In this document: positions 1 through 8,091 of the stretch, in pieces
Position numbering within the stretch: position 1 is the first letter of the stretch
Layout: each line of letters opens with the position of its first letter
Made by a program: the position numbers and the translations under genes
The notes under the pieces: generated by a model
What the model was told of the DNA's origin: nothing
The model's input: the letters and a program-made list of their open reading frames with translations, nothing else
Databases searched by the model: none
Source of the DNA: Streptomyces sp. 7-21
Lineage (GTDB): Bacteria > Actinomycetota > Actinomycetes > Streptomycetales > Streptomycetaceae
Length of the DNA stretch: 64,000 nucleotides
Direction of reading: 5' to 3'
Assembly: GCF_016741785.1 (NCBI RefSeq)
Contig: NZ_JAERRL010000019.1
Location: 29,756 to 93,755 of the forward strand

Positions 1-326
1 AGGAGGCCGGGACGACCGCCCCGGACCAGGAGACAAAAGTCACGGTCGAGCACGTGGTGACCGAACCGGAGCCCGCGGCGCCCGAGGCGGAGGAGACGGC
101 CGTGCCCGCGGCCGGGCAGGCCGCCGCCGCGGCGGACGGCGGCCGGGAGCCCGGTGACGGCCCGCAGGAGCCGCAGGACAGCGCCAAGGACAGCGCCAAG
201 GACAGTGCCGGAGACAGCGCCAAGGACAGCGCCGGGGACGGCCCGCGGGAGGCGTCCAGCAGGGCGGCCCGGAAGACGGCCGCGCGCAAGAAGGCCGCCC
301 CGAAGAAGACGCCGCCCGCGCAGTAA
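1..326 (+). CDS. C-terminal part of an Ala/Lys-rich protein (5' truncated)
   Basis: The reading frame is already open at the left edge and stops at TAA 324-326, so only the C-terminal ~107 residues are visible. The visible part is disordered: an acidic Ala/Glu/Pro stretch, then five Asp-Ser-Ala-Lys/Gly tetrapeptides, then a basic tail rich in Ala, Lys and Arg that ends KKTPPAQ. Basic Ala/Lys tails like this occur on actinobacterial nucleoid or DNA-binding proteins, but no folded domain is present to identify the family. An ATG lies at position 54, but the codons upstream remain in frame without a stop, so the true start is probably outside the window. Function unknown. Confidence 0.6.
   Translation, partial: EAGTTAPDQETKVTVEHVVTEPEPAAPEAEETAVPAAGQAAAAADGGREPGDGPQEPQDSAKDSAKDSAGDSAKDSAGDGPREASSRAARKTAARKKAAPKKTPPAQ
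177..236 (+). repeat. 12-bp in-frame tandem repeat (5 units)
   Basis: Five consecutive 12-bp units of the form gacagcgccaag, with single changes in units 3 and 5, encode Asp-Ser-Ala-Lys or Asp-Ser-Ala-Gly. The unit length is a multiple of three, so copy-number change would not break the frame. It lies in the disordered tail of the truncated first gene. Confidence 0.85.
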
Positions 327-412
327 CGGAAAAGCGCGCCATTACGCCTGCCGGAAACGGCCGGTAGCGTGGAGGGCGACGGTCAGCGATCGGACAGGGC
401 GGTGGTGACGGA

Positions 413-748
413 ATGCTCCTGCAGGGCTTCAACAATCTGGTAACGCTTATCTTCTTGGGCCTGGCGTGCCTGAGCCTGTTCGCGCTCGGGCACGCGGTCT
501 TCCAGCGGGAGGACGCGTTCCGCGCGGCGGACAAGCAGACGAAGCCGTTCTGGCTGCTCATCCTCGGCCTCACGGTGGCGGTCCACCTGTTCGTGCCGAT
601 GATCCTGCTCATCCTGGCCGGCACCATCGCCACCATCGTGTACCTGGTGGACGTGCGCCCGGCGTTGCAGCAGGTCACCGGCCGGCGCCGGGGCGGCGGC
701 TGGAGCAGCAGCGACGGGCCGTACGGCCCCTACAACGGCGGGCGCTGA
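413..748 (+). CDS. DUF2516 family membrane protein
   Basis: A 111-residue protein with three predicted membrane segments. The first covers about residues 3-24. After a short polar loop containing KPFW, two more cover about 46-65 and 63-82. The tail is Gly/Arg/Ser-rich and ends YNGGR. Size, the KQTKPFWL loop and the VYLVDVRPALQ segment match the actinobacterial DUF2516 family, whose role is unknown. The ATG at 413 has only a weak purine stretch upstream. It follows the truncated first gene by 87 bases and could be read with it. Confidence 0.8.
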   Translation: MLLQGFNNLVTLIFLGLACLSLFALGHAVFQREDAFRAADKQTKPFWLLILGLTVAVHLFVPMILLILAGTIATIVYLVDVRPALQQVTGRRRGGGWSSSDGPYGPYNGGR

Positions 749-851
749 CGTCCGGCCGCCGCCGGGTTTCCCCCGGGGGGGTTAGCCGTGGCCGGTTTCT
801 GCCCTTAGCATCAGCGGGGACACCCGCATGATGAACGCCAGAGGAACTCCA

Positions 852-1472
852 GTGCGCTTCCGCCTGACGCCCCAGGAGACGAGCTTCTACGACCTGTTCG
901 CCACCGCAGCCGACAACCTCCTGACTGGCTCGAAGCTGCTCATGGAGCTCCTCGGCGCCCCGCCCGCTACGCGCGTCGAGATCGGCGAGCGCATGCGCGC
1001 GACGGAACACGCGGGTGACGACGCGACCCACGCGATCTTCCACCAGCTGAATTCCTCATTCGTCACCCCATTCGACCGCGAGGACATCTACCGCCTCGCG
1101 GCGTGTCTGGACGACGTGATGGATTTCATGGAGGAGGCCGTCGATCTCGTCGTGCTTTACGAGATCGACGAGCTTCCTCCGGGCGTTGACCAGCAGATCG
1201 AGGTGCTGGGCAGGGCCGCGGAGCTGACGGCCGAGGCCATGCCGAACCTCCGGACGATGGACAGCCTCAACGAGTACTGGATTGAGGTGAACCGCCTGGA
1301 GAACCAGGCCGACCGCATCCACCGGAAGCTGCTTGCCCACCTCTTCAACGGCGGTTACGAGGCCATCGAGGTGATGAAGCTCAAGCAGGTGGTGGACGTC
1401 CTGGAGGAGGCGGCCGACGCGTTCGAGGCGGTCGCCAACACCGTCGAGTCCATCGTGGTCAAGGAGTCCTGA
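852..1472 (+). CDS. DUF47 (PhoU-like) protein, partner of Pit
   Basis: A 206-residue all-helical protein of the DUF47/PhoU-like family. These proteins sit next to Pit transporters and are thought to regulate inorganic phosphate transport. Typical family stretches are present, including ATHAIFHQLN, TPFDREDIYRLA and a C-terminal KLKQVVDVLEEAADAFE helix. GTG 852 was chosen because AGAGGA lies seven bases upstream and family members begin VRFRLTP. The more upstream ATG at 828 would add an unconserved leader. The pit gene follows after 7 bases and its ribosome site AAGGAG lies inside the last codons of this gene, so the two are coupled. Confidence 0.9.
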   Translation: MRFRLTPQETSFYDLFATAADNLLTGSKLLMELLGAPPATRVEIGERMRATEHAGDDATHAIFHQLNSSFVTPFDREDIYRLAACLDDVMDFMEEAVDLVVLYEIDELPPGVDQQIEVLGRAAELTAEAMPNLRTMDSLNEYWIEVNRLENQADRIHRKLLAHLFNGGYEAIEVMKLKQVVDVLEEAADAFEAVANTVESIVVKES

Positions 1473-1479
1473 GACTCCC

Positions 1480-2475
1480 GTGGACACGTTCGCCCTCGTC
1501 GTGGTCATCGCGACCGCCCTGTTCTTCACCTACACCAACGGCTTCCACGACTCCGCCAACGCCATCGCCACGTCCATCTCGACCCGGGCGCTCACCCCCC
1601 GCGTCGCGCTGGGCATGGCAGCGGTCATGAACATGGCCGGAGCATTCCTGGGCAGCGGCGTGGCGGAGACGATCAGCGAGGACCTGATCGCGACCCCCAC
1701 CGGCGACCAGGGGATGACCATCCTCTTCGCCGCCCTGCTCGGAGCGACCGTCTGGAACCTGATCTCCTGGTACTTCGGGCTGCCGTCCTCCTCGTCCCAC
1801 GCGCTGTTCGGCGGCCTGGTCGGCGCGGCGCTCGCCGGGGCGTCCACCGTGTACTGGGGCGGCGTGTTCAGCAAGATCGTGCTGCCGATGGTGATCTCGC
1901 CGCTGATCGGGCTCGTCCTCGGCTACGCCGTGATGGTCGGCATCCTGTGGCTGTTCCGCCGGGCCAACCCGCGCCGGGCGCAGCACGGCTTCCGCATAGC
2001 GCAGACGGTCTCGGCCGCCGCCATGGCCCTGGGGCACGGGCTTCAGGACGCCCAGAAGGCCATGGGCGTGGTGGTGATGGCGCTGGTGATCGCCGACGTG
2101 CAGGAGGCGGACGACGGCATCCCGGTGTGGGTGAAGGTCGTCTGCGCGCTGATGCTGTCCCTGGGTACCTACGTGGGCGGGTGGCGCATCATGCGGACCC
2201 TGGGGCGGCGCATCATCGAGCTGAACCCGCCGAGCGGCTTCGCCGCCGAGAGCACGTCGGCGACCGTGCTGTACGCGGCGTCGTACCTGTTCCACGCGCC
2301 GATCTCCACGACGCACGTGATCACGTCGGCAATCATGGGCGCGGGCGCGACGCGGCGGCTGAGCGCCGTGCGGTGGGGCGTCGCCCGGGGCATCGTCAAC
2401 GGCTGGTTCATCACCATGCCGGCCGCCGCCGCGGTCGCCGCGCTCACGTTCTGGGCCGTGGACTTCGTCGTCTGA
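1480..2475 (+). CDS. pit: Low-affinity inorganic phosphate transporter (Pit family)
   Basis: A 331-residue integral membrane protein of the PiT/PHO-4 family, a proton-coupled importer of metal-phosphate complexes. The two inverted family signatures are visible: TNGFHDSANAIAT near residues 19-31 and GHGLQDAQKAMG in the second half. PSSSSHAL and PISTTHVIT are the paired S-S-x-T-H-type motifs. About ten hydrophobic segments alternate with short loops. It starts with GTG and is translationally coupled to the DUF47 gene. It converges on the high-affinity pst operon, so both routes of phosphate uptake are encoded side by side. No PHO box was recognised upstream of this pair. Confidence 0.93.
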   Translation: MDTFALVVVIATALFFTYTNGFHDSANAIATSISTRALTPRVALGMAAVMNMAGAFLGSGVAETISEDLIATPTGDQGMTILFAALLGATVWNLISWYFGLPSSSSHALFGGLVGAALAGASTVYWGGVFSKIVLPMVISPLIGLVLGYAVMVGILWLFRRANPRRAQHGFRIAQTVSAAAMALGHGLQDAQKAMGVVVMALVIADVQEADDGIPVWVKVVCALMLSLGTYVGGWRIMRTLGRRIIELNPPSGFAAESTSATVLYAASYLFHAPISTTHVITSAIMGAGATRRLSAVRWGVARGIVNGWFITMPAAAAVAALTFWAVDFVV

Positions 2476-2505
2476 CGTTCCTCTGGCGTCCTCCGACGTC
2501 GGTCT

Positions 2506-2522
2506 GGACCCGCCTGGGGTCC
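2506..2522. terminator. Short hairpin between convergent pit and pstB
   Basis: GGACCC, a five-base loop and GGGTCC form a 6-bp GC stem in the 57-base gap between the two convergent genes. It has no T tract, as is usual in high-GC actinobacteria, and could serve both strands. The stem is short, so confidence is low. Confidence 0.35.
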
Positions 2523-2532
2523 GGGTGCTCCG

Positions 2533-3312
2533 TCAGCCGAAGCGGCCGGAGATGTAGTCCTCGGTGGCCTTCACGCTGGGGTTGGAGAAGATCTTCTCGG
2601 TCTCGTCGATCTCGATGAGCTTCCCCGGCTGCCCCACGCCCGAGAGGTTGAAGAACGCCGTCCGGTCCGACACCCGCGCCGCCTGGCCCATGTTGTGGGT
2701 GACGATGACGATCGTGAAGCGCGACTTCATCTGCTCGATGAGATCCTCGACCGCCAGCGTCGAGATCGGGTCGAGCGCGGAGCACGGCTCGTCCATCAGC
2801 AGCACGTCCGGCTCGACGGCCGTGGCGCGGGCGATGCACAGCCGCTGCTGCTGGCCGCCGGACAGGCCGGAGCCGGGCCGGTGCAGGCGGTCCTTGACCT
2901 CGTTCCAGAGGTTGGCGCCGCGCAGGTTCTTCTCCACGATGTCGTCGAGCTCGGACTTCTTGTAGCGGACGCCGTTCAGCCGCAGCCCGGCGGCGACGTT
3001 GTCGTAGATCGACATGGTGGGGAACGGGTTCGGCCGCTGGAAGACCATGCCGACGGTCCTGCGGACCATCACCGGGTCCACGTCCGGCCCGTAGAGGTCC
3101 TCGTCGTCCAGCATCACCTTGCCCTCGACCCGGCCGCCGGGGGTGACCTCGTGCATGCGGTTGAGGGTGCGCAGGAAGGTGGACTTGCCGCAGCCGGACG
3201 GGCCGATGAACGCCGTCACCGACTTCGGCTCGATGTGCATGCTGATGTCGTCGATCGCCTTGTGGTTGCCGTAGTAGGCGGACAGCGACGAGACGTCGAT
3301 GCGCTTGGCCAT
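2533..3312 (-). CDS. pstB: Phosphate ABC transporter ATP-binding protein PstB
   Basis: A 259-residue ABC ATPase that powers the PstSCAB high-affinity phosphate importer. Walker A GPSGCGKST is at 37-45, the Q-loop is in MVFQRPNPFP, the signature LSGGQQQR is at 150-157, Walker B LLMDEP is at 171-176 and the switch His is at 206. The GPSGCGKST and RPNPFP segments are diagnostic for PstB. It is the last gene of a four-gene minus-strand operon, 24 bases after pstA. Length and motifs match the family and nothing appears missing. Confidence 0.97.
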   Translation of the reverse strand: MAKRIDVSSLSAYYGNHKAIDDISMHIEPKSVTAFIGPSGCGKSTFLRTLNRMHEVTPGGRVEGKVMLDDEDLYGPDVDPVMVRRTVGMVFQRPNPFPTMSIYDNVAAGLRLNGVRYKKSELDDIVEKNLRGANLWNEVKDRLHRPGSGLSGGQQQRLCIARATAVEPDVLLMDEPCSALDPISTLAVEDLIEQMKSRFTIVIVTHNMGQAARVSDRTAFFNLSGVGQPGKLIEIDETEKIFSNPSVKATEDYISGRFG

Positions 3313-3336
3313 GGTGTTTCCAGTGCTCCTAGCAGG

Positions 3337-4425
3337 TCAGCGGCCCGTCTTGGGGGCCTTCCACCGGGCGATGGCGCGCGCGGCGAGATTGAGGACCATC
3401 ACGAAGGCGATCAGCACCAGCGCCGCCGCCCAGGCCCGGTCGTACGCCGGCTCCGTGCCGTAGGCCCACTGCTCGTAGACGAAGAGCGGCAGCGAGGACT
3501 GCGCGCCCTCGAACGGGTTGGCGTTGATCATCTGGTTGCCGAAGACGAGCAGGATGATGGGGGCCGTCTCGCCGGCGATCCGGGCGAGCGCGAGCATGAC
3601 GCCCGTCGTGATGCCGCCGATCGCCGTCGGCAGCACGACCTTGAGGATGGTGCGCCACTTCGGCACCCCCAGGGCGAGCGACGCCTCGCGCAGCTCGTTC
3701 GGCACGAGCTTGAGCATCTCCTCTGTGGAGCGGACCACGATCGGCATCATCAGGATGGCCAGCGCCAGGGCGCCGGCGAAGCCCGAGTACCCCAGGTCCA
3801 GCATCATGATCCACAGGCTGAGGATGAACAGGCCCGCGACGATGGACGGGATGCCGGTCATGACGTCCACGAAGAACGTCACGGCCTTCGCCAGCCTGCC
3901 CCGGCCGTACTCGACGAGGTAGACGGCGGTGAGCAGCCCGATGGGGATGGCGATGACGCTGGCCAGCAGCACCTGCTGGACGGTGCCGAGGATGGCGTGG
4001 TAGATGCCGCCGCCGTCCTGCCAGCTGAGGACGCCGTTCATCGAGTGCGTCAGGAAGTACCAGCTCACGCCGGGGATACCCCGCGTCACCGTCTCCCACA
4101 CGAGCGAGGCGAGCGGCAGCACGGCCACCGCGAAGCTGGCCCACACCAGCAGCGACGCCAGCCGGTCGACGGCGCGGCGCCTGCCCTCGACGCGCGCGGT
4201 GAGGCCGAAGGTGGCCGCGACGAAGACGAGGGCAGCGATCAGGCCCCACTGCAAGCGGCTGCTGAGGTGCAGCAGCAGTCCCGCGGCGGTGCCGACGGCC
4301 AGCGAACCGGTCAGCAGCGCTCCCATCGACCAGCGCGGCAGCCGCGGCGGACGCAGCGTGGGGGCGGGCGGGACGGGGGCGGCGGTGGCCGCGCTGGCGG
4401 CCGGGGCCTGGGTCGGAGGCGTCAT
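3337..4425 (-). CDS. pstA: Phosphate ABC transporter permease PstA
   Basis: A 362-residue permease of the PstSCAB importer. A proline/alanine-rich cytoplasmic N terminus (about 1-30) is followed by two or three extra membrane segments and the BPD permease domain with six helices. The EAA loop for contact with PstB is visible as ELREASLALGVPKWRTI, followed by KVVLPTAIGGI. The long N-terminal extension is common in actinobacterial PstA. Its ATG overlaps the pstC stop by four bases (ATGA), which implies translational coupling. Confidence 0.95.
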   Translation of the reverse strand: MTPPTQAPAASAATAAPVPPAPTLRPPRLPRWSMGALLTGSLAVGTAAGLLLHLSSRLQWGLIAALVFVAATFGLTARVEGRRRAVDRLASLLVWASFAVAVLPLASLVWETVTRGIPGVSWYFLTHSMNGVLSWQDGGGIYHAILGTVQQVLLASVIAIPIGLLTAVYLVEYGRGRLAKAVTFFVDVMTGIPSIVAGLFILSLWIMMLDLGYSGFAGALALAILMMPIVVRSTEEMLKLVPNELREASLALGVPKWRTILKVVLPTAIGGITTGVMLALARIAGETAPIILLVFGNQMINANPFEGAQSSLPLFVYEQWAYGTEPAYDRAWAAALVLIAFVMVLNLAARAIARWKAPKTGR

Positions 4426-5429
4426 GCGGCGGCTCCTGAGTACTCACGCCGGCGCGCGATGATCAGCCGGGCGGCGCCGTTGACGAGCAGGGTGAGGACG
4501 AAGAGGACGAGGCCGGAGGCGATGAGCGCGTCGCGGCCCATGGCCCCGGCCTCCTTGAACTGGCTGGCGATGTTCTGCGCGAAGGTGCCGCCGCCGGACT
4601 CCAGCAGGCTGGCGTTGATCAGGAAGCTGGGGGACAGCACGGTGGCGACGGCCATCGTCTCGCCCAGGGCGCGGCCGAGCCCGAGCATCGACGCGCTGAT
4701 CACACCGGAGCGGCCGAACGGCAGCACGGTCATGCGGATGACCTCCCAGCGGGTGGCGCCCAGCGCCAGGGCGGCCTCCTGGTGGGCGGCGGGCGCCTGG
4801 CGGAACACCTCGCGGGTCACGCTGGTGATGATCGGCAGGATCATGATCGCGAGCAGGATGCCGGCGGTCATCAGCGAGCGGGCGGGCGTGCCGTCGTAGG
4901 CGAGGATGCCGGTCCAGCCGAAGTAGTCGTCGAGCCACTCGTACAGGCCGGTCAGGCGCGGCACCAGGTACAGGGCGCCCCACAGGCCGTAGATGATGCT
5001 CGGCACGGCGGCGAGGAGGTCGACGAGGTAGCCGATGGGGGCGGCCAGGCGGCGCGGCGCGTAGTGGGAGAGGAACAGCGCGATGCCGACGGCGACGGGC
5101 ACGGCCAGCACCATCGCGATGACGGAGCTGACGACCGTGCCGAAGAGGAGGACGGCGATGCCGAAGTAGGGCGGGTCGCCGTTGGCGTTCCACTCGAACG
5201 TGGTGAGGAAGTTGCCCTCGTTGCTGCTGATGGCGACGGCGGCGCGGACGGAGAGGAAGACCGCGATGGCCGCCATGATCAGCAGCAGGATGATGCCTGA
5301 TCCCTTGGACAGGCCGCTGAAGACGCGGTCGCCGAGGCGGGAGGCGGGCCGTGCGGCAGGGCGTTCCGGCGCGGTGCCGGGGGTGTCGGGGCTGGCCATG
5401 GGGGTGTGGGGGGTGTCCTTCGGCGTCAC
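4422..5429 (-). CDS. pstC: Phosphate ABC transporter permease PstC
   Basis: A 335-residue permease that pairs with PstA in the membrane channel of the phosphate importer. A polar Pro/Thr-rich N terminus precedes about six hydrophobic helices. The EAA loop appears as HQEAALALGATRWEVI followed by MTVLPFGRSG, and AVPSIIYGLWG is a typical PstC stretch. It starts with GTG, which shares bases with the pstS stop (GTGA overlap). An internal ATG ten codons in (5399) would give the same domain without the leader. Confidence 0.95.
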   Translation of the reverse strand: MTPKDTPHTPMASPDTPGTAPERPAARPASRLGDRVFSGLSKGSGIILLLIMAAIAVFLSVRAAVAISSNEGNFLTTFEWNANGDPPYFGIAVLLFGTVVSSVIAMVLAVPVAVGIALFLSHYAPRRLAAPIGYLVDLLAAVPSIIYGLWGALYLVPRLTGLYEWLDDYFGWTGILAYDGTPARSLMTAGILLAIMILPIITSVTREVFRQAPAAHQEAALALGATRWEVIRMTVLPFGRSGVISASMLGLGRALGETMAVATVLSPSFLINASLLESGGGTFAQNIASQFKEAGAMGRDALIASGLVLFVLTLLVNGAARLIIARRREYSGAAA

Positions 5430-6544
5430 GACATGTCCTCGATCCGCTCGCGGACCTGGCGGATGATGTCGCCGGAGACCGGCGCGTAGTCGATCTCGGC
5501 GAGGTCCTGCTGACCCTCGTCGCTGGCGGCGTAGCGCAGGAACGCCTTCGTCAGCCCGAGGGTGTCCGGATTATTACCTTTGTCGCAAACGATCTCGTAG
5601 GTGATGAGAACGATCGGGTACGCGCCTTCCTCGCGCGTCGTGTAGTCGAGTTCGAGTGCGAGGTCCCCGTCGGTGCCGACGACCTCGGCCTCGCCGATGG
5701 CCGCCGAGGCGTTCTCCACGGTGGCCGCGACCGGCTCGGCGGCACCGGTGTCGACGCGGACGGTGTCGATGTCGTTCTGGTGCGCGTAGGACAGCTCGAA
5801 GTAGGAGATGGCGCCCTCGTTCTGCTGCACCATGCCGACCAGGCCGGAGGAGCCGTCGGCGGCCTGGCCGCCCCTGCCGCGCCAGTTCTTGCCCGGCTCG
5901 TGGGGCCAGGCGTCGGGGGCGGCGGCGTGCAGGTAGGAGGTGAAGTTGTCGGTGGTGCCCGAGCCGTCGGAGCGGTGGAAGGGCGTGATCGGCAGGTCGG
6001 GCAGGTCGGTGTCCGGGTTGAGGGCGGCGATGGCGGGGTCGTCCCAGCGCGTGATGCGGGAGTCGAAGATCCCCGCGAGGGTCCGCGCGTCGAGGACGAG
6101 GTCGTCGACGCCGGGGAGGTTGTAGCCCACGGCAATGGGACCGGCGACCAGCGGCAGGTGAATGGCCTGGCCGCCGTCGCGGCACACGGAGCGCGACTGC
6201 GCCCTCTCGCTCTCGGTCAGCAGCGAGTCGGAGCCGCCGTAGGCCGTGGTGCCCTGGAGGAACTCCTGGATGCCCGCGCCGGAGCCGGTGGCCTTGTAGT
6301 TGATCTGACTGCCGTCACAGTTGGCCTGGTAAGTGTTCACCCAGACCTCCATCGCGTTGGCCTGGGCGCTCGAACCGGAGGCCAGCAAGGTGCCGCCGGG
6401 GCCGCACCGCAGCGTCTCCGCCGAGAAGTCCACGGCGCCGGGAAGACCGGAGTTGTCGTCACTGCCGCAGGCGGTGAGGGTAGCGGCGAGCGAGGCCGTG
6501 CAAGCCAGGGCCCCGGAGACCAGGACCGCGCGCCGGAGCTTCAC
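5426..6544 (-). CDS. pstS: Phosphate-binding lipoprotein PstS
   Basis: A 372-residue periplasmic-type phosphate receptor anchored as a lipoprotein. The signal peptide ends in the lipobox LTAC, with the modified Cys at residue 26. Phosphate-loop segments are recognisable: ASGSSAQANAM, YKATGSGAGI and SDGSGTTDNFTSYL. It is the first gene of pstSCAB and is preceded by tandem PHO-box repeats, as expected for PhoP control under phosphate limitation. A 190-base gap separates it from divergent csoR. Confidence 0.96.
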   Translation of the reverse strand: MKLRRAVLVSGALACTASLAATLTACGSDDNSGLPGAVDFSAETLRCGPGGTLLASGSSAQANAMEVWVNTYQANCDGSQINYKATGSGAGIQEFLQGTTAYGGSDSLLTESERAQSRSVCRDGGQAIHLPLVAGPIAVGYNLPGVDDLVLDARTLAGIFDSRITRWDDPAIAALNPDTDLPDLPITPFHRSDGSGTTDNFTSYLHAAAPDAWPHEPGKNWRGRGGQAADGSSGLVGMVQQNEGAISYFELSYAHQNDIDTVRVDTGAAEPVAATVENASAAIGEAEVVGTDGDLALELDYTTREEGAYPIVLITYEIVCDKGNNPDTLGLTKAFLRYAASDEGQQDLAEIDYAPVSGDIIRQVRERIEDMS

Positions 6545-6596
6545 AGTCGTCGAGTTCCTTCCCGTCAGGCCGCCATGCCGACCCGAAGCTAGGTTG

Positions 6597-6640
6597 ATCA
6601 GGTGAAGTGAAGAGAGGTCGAAAGTGAATAGAAAATGAAC
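6597..6640 (-). promoter_or_regulatory. PHO box array upstream of pstS
   Basis: Read on the minus strand, four consecutive 11-base units occur: GTTCATTTTCT, ATTCACTTTCG, ACCTCTCTTCA and CTTCACCTGAT. The first two and the last resemble the Streptomyces PhoP direct-repeat unit (G/TTCAYYYRCG type), and the third is degenerate. The array ends about 53 bases upstream of the pstS start. This layout matches PhoP-activated pst promoters. The unit alignment was done by eye. Confidence 0.75.
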
Positions 6641-6696
6641 CGAGCGGGGCCGGAAGGTGCCGCTGCACAGCGCGGCCGGACGTCACTTCGGTACGC

Positions 6697-6715
6697 TATA
6701 CCCAGCAGGGGTATA
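6697..6715 (+). promoter_or_regulatory. CsoR operator (palindromic TATACCC...GGGTATA)
   Basis: The sequence tatacccagcaggggtata is a near-perfect inverted repeat with the ATACCC/GGGTAT arms typical of CsoR-family operators. It lies 20 bases upstream of the csoR ATG and presumably overlaps its promoter. Autorepression relieved by Cu(I) is the expected behaviour. Confidence 0.8.
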
Positions 6716-6734
6716 TGATCCCGGGAGGACCGAT

Positions 6735-7115
6735 ATGACCGCTTCCCAGACCTCCGTGACGTCCGGGAGCTCCGGCGAGGCCGCCCCGGCAGCCGCGGCA
6801 GCCGGGTCGCACGAGCACCCCGGTGCCGCGGGCCCGCACGGGTACAGCAAGGACAAGGACGCGCACCTCAAGCGCCTGCGCCGCATCGAGGGCCAGATCA
6901 GAGGGCTCCAGCGCATGGTCGAGGAGGACGTGTACTGCATCGACATACTCACCCAGGTCTCCGCCTCCACCAAGGCGCTCCAGTCCTTCGCCCTCCAGCT
7001 TCTCGAGGAGCACCTGCGTCACTGCGTCGCCCACGCCGCGCGGGAGGGCGGCCCGGAGATCGACGCCAAGGTAGAGGAGGCGACCGCCGCGATCGCCCGC
7101 ATGCTGCGGACCTGA
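6735..7115 (+). CDS. csoR: Copper-sensing transcriptional repressor CsoR
   Basis: A 126-residue metal-sensitive repressor of the DUF156/CsoR family. The first ~37 residues are disordered and Ala/His-rich. The helical core begins at HLKRLRRIEGQIRG. The Cu(I) ligands are the Cys-His-Cys set: Cys68 in DVYCIDIL, and His93 and Cys97 in the EEHLRHC helix. The ATG at 6735 has GGGAGGA seven bases upstream. The operator sits immediately upstream. No copZ or copA gene is adjacent, so the regulon lies elsewhere. It converges with the next lipoprotein gene. Confidence 0.95.
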   Translation: MTASQTSVTSGSSGEAAPAAAAAGSHEHPGAAGPHGYSKDKDAHLKRLRRIEGQIRGLQRMVEEDVYCIDILTQVSASTKALQSFALQLLEEHLRHCVAHAAREGGPEIDAKVEEATAAIARMLRT

Positions 7116-7133
7116 CCCGGGCGTACGGTCAGG
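7111..7133. terminator. Hairpin spanning both stop codons of convergent genes
   Basis: CCTGACC (7111-7117) and GGTCAGG (7127-7133) pair across a nine-base loop. The csoR stop TGA and the opposing lipoprotein stop both lie inside the stem, so one palindrome supplies both stop codons and a possible bidirectional terminator. Confidence 0.5.
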
Positions 7134-7980
7134 CCACCCTGCCCGCGTACACCTCGTCATCCCCCGGGAGCTCGACGTCGACCGGCCGGCCGAACGCGTA
7201 CAGGTCCACGGTCGAGGCCACCTGGACCAGCGCCTCGTCACCGCCCGAGAGCTGTCCCGCGAAGCCGAAGTGATGGCTGACCCGGCGCAGCAGCCCGTCC
7301 TCGTCCACGTACGCGTCGAACTCGACCTCCGGGTCCGGGAAGCGGTCGCCCGCCACCGCCGCGCGCAGCTGCTCGGCCACCGCGCCGGAGGCCGCCCGGG
7401 CCGCGGCCCCGAGGTCCGTGACGCCACGGAAGTGCGTCACGGGCTTGCCGTTCATCTCCTCCCGGTTCACCTCGCTGGCGCTGGTCACCCCGCGCAGCAG
7501 CTCCGCCGCCAGCAGCGGGTCGGTGGCGCCGCCGGTCACGAGGTTGCCGTCGGCGACCGTCGTCACGTCGATGCGGACCCACTTGTCGGGGGGCACGCCC
7601 GCCCCCCGGTTCTTCATGTACAGCTCACCCGGCGCGAAGACCTCGGTGACCGGCAGGCCGGTGTCCTCCTCCTGGCGCACGGGCAGCGTCAGCATCAGCT
7701 CACCCATGCCGGTCACGTAGTCGAAGCCGCCCTCACCGGTGACGGTGATGCGCGTGCCGCCGGAGTCCATCTCCATGGCCGTGCGGACGGCCGAGCTGCC
7801 CGCGACGGCGAGCGCGTCCGGCGCCCGCCGCAGCACCTCGACAGGTGTCTGCTGCCGGCCTTCGGCGGCGGCGTCGGTGCGGGAACAGCCGCAGAGCAGG
7901 GCCAGCACGGCGAGCAGTCCCGCGCAGCCCGCCGAGACCGTGACGCGTGTGCGCGTGCCGCGCCGCCGCCCGCTCGCCAT
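7129..7980 (-). CDS. Secreted lipoprotein, LppX/LprAFG-like
   Basis: A 283-residue exported lipoprotein. The basic N terminus and hydrophobic core end in LLCGC, giving a likely lipidated Cys32. The mature part has the layout of the LppX/LprAFG (DUF1396) family: a SAVRTAMEM segment early, a GEGGFDY strand, a KWVRIDV core and a SHHFGFAG strand late in the chain. Mycobacterial members carry lipids to the cell surface, but the Streptomyces relatives are uncharacterised. It converges with csoR and shares its terminator hairpin. Confidence 0.75.
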   Translation of the reverse strand: MASGRRRGTRTRVTVSAGCAGLLAVLALLCGCSRTDAAAEGRQQTPVEVLRRAPDALAVAGSSAVRTAMEMDSGGTRITVTGEGGFDYVTGMGELMLTLPVRQEEDTGLPVTEVFAPGELYMKNRGAGVPPDKWVRIDVTTVADGNLVTGGATDPLLAAELLRGVTSASEVNREEMNGKPVTHFRGVTDLGAAARAASGAVAEQLRAAVAGDRFPDPEVEFDAYVDEDGLLRRVSHHFGFAGQLSGGDEALVQVASTVDLYAFGRPVDVELPGDDEVYAGRVA

Positions 7981-8091
7981 GCCTGCCGGTACCCCCGTGC
8001 TGTGAAGAACCCGTCGGACCCGTAGCGCCTAACGAGACCTGTAAGGGGCCGTCACGGGCCGCTGCTCCGCATGGCCCGATACGGTGGTGGG

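Noticed and set aside
2695..4899. 734-residue open frame antisense to pstB/pstA/pstC
   Set aside because: It runs opposite three well-identified genes, and its His/Arg/Asp-rich composition is that of a shadow frame.
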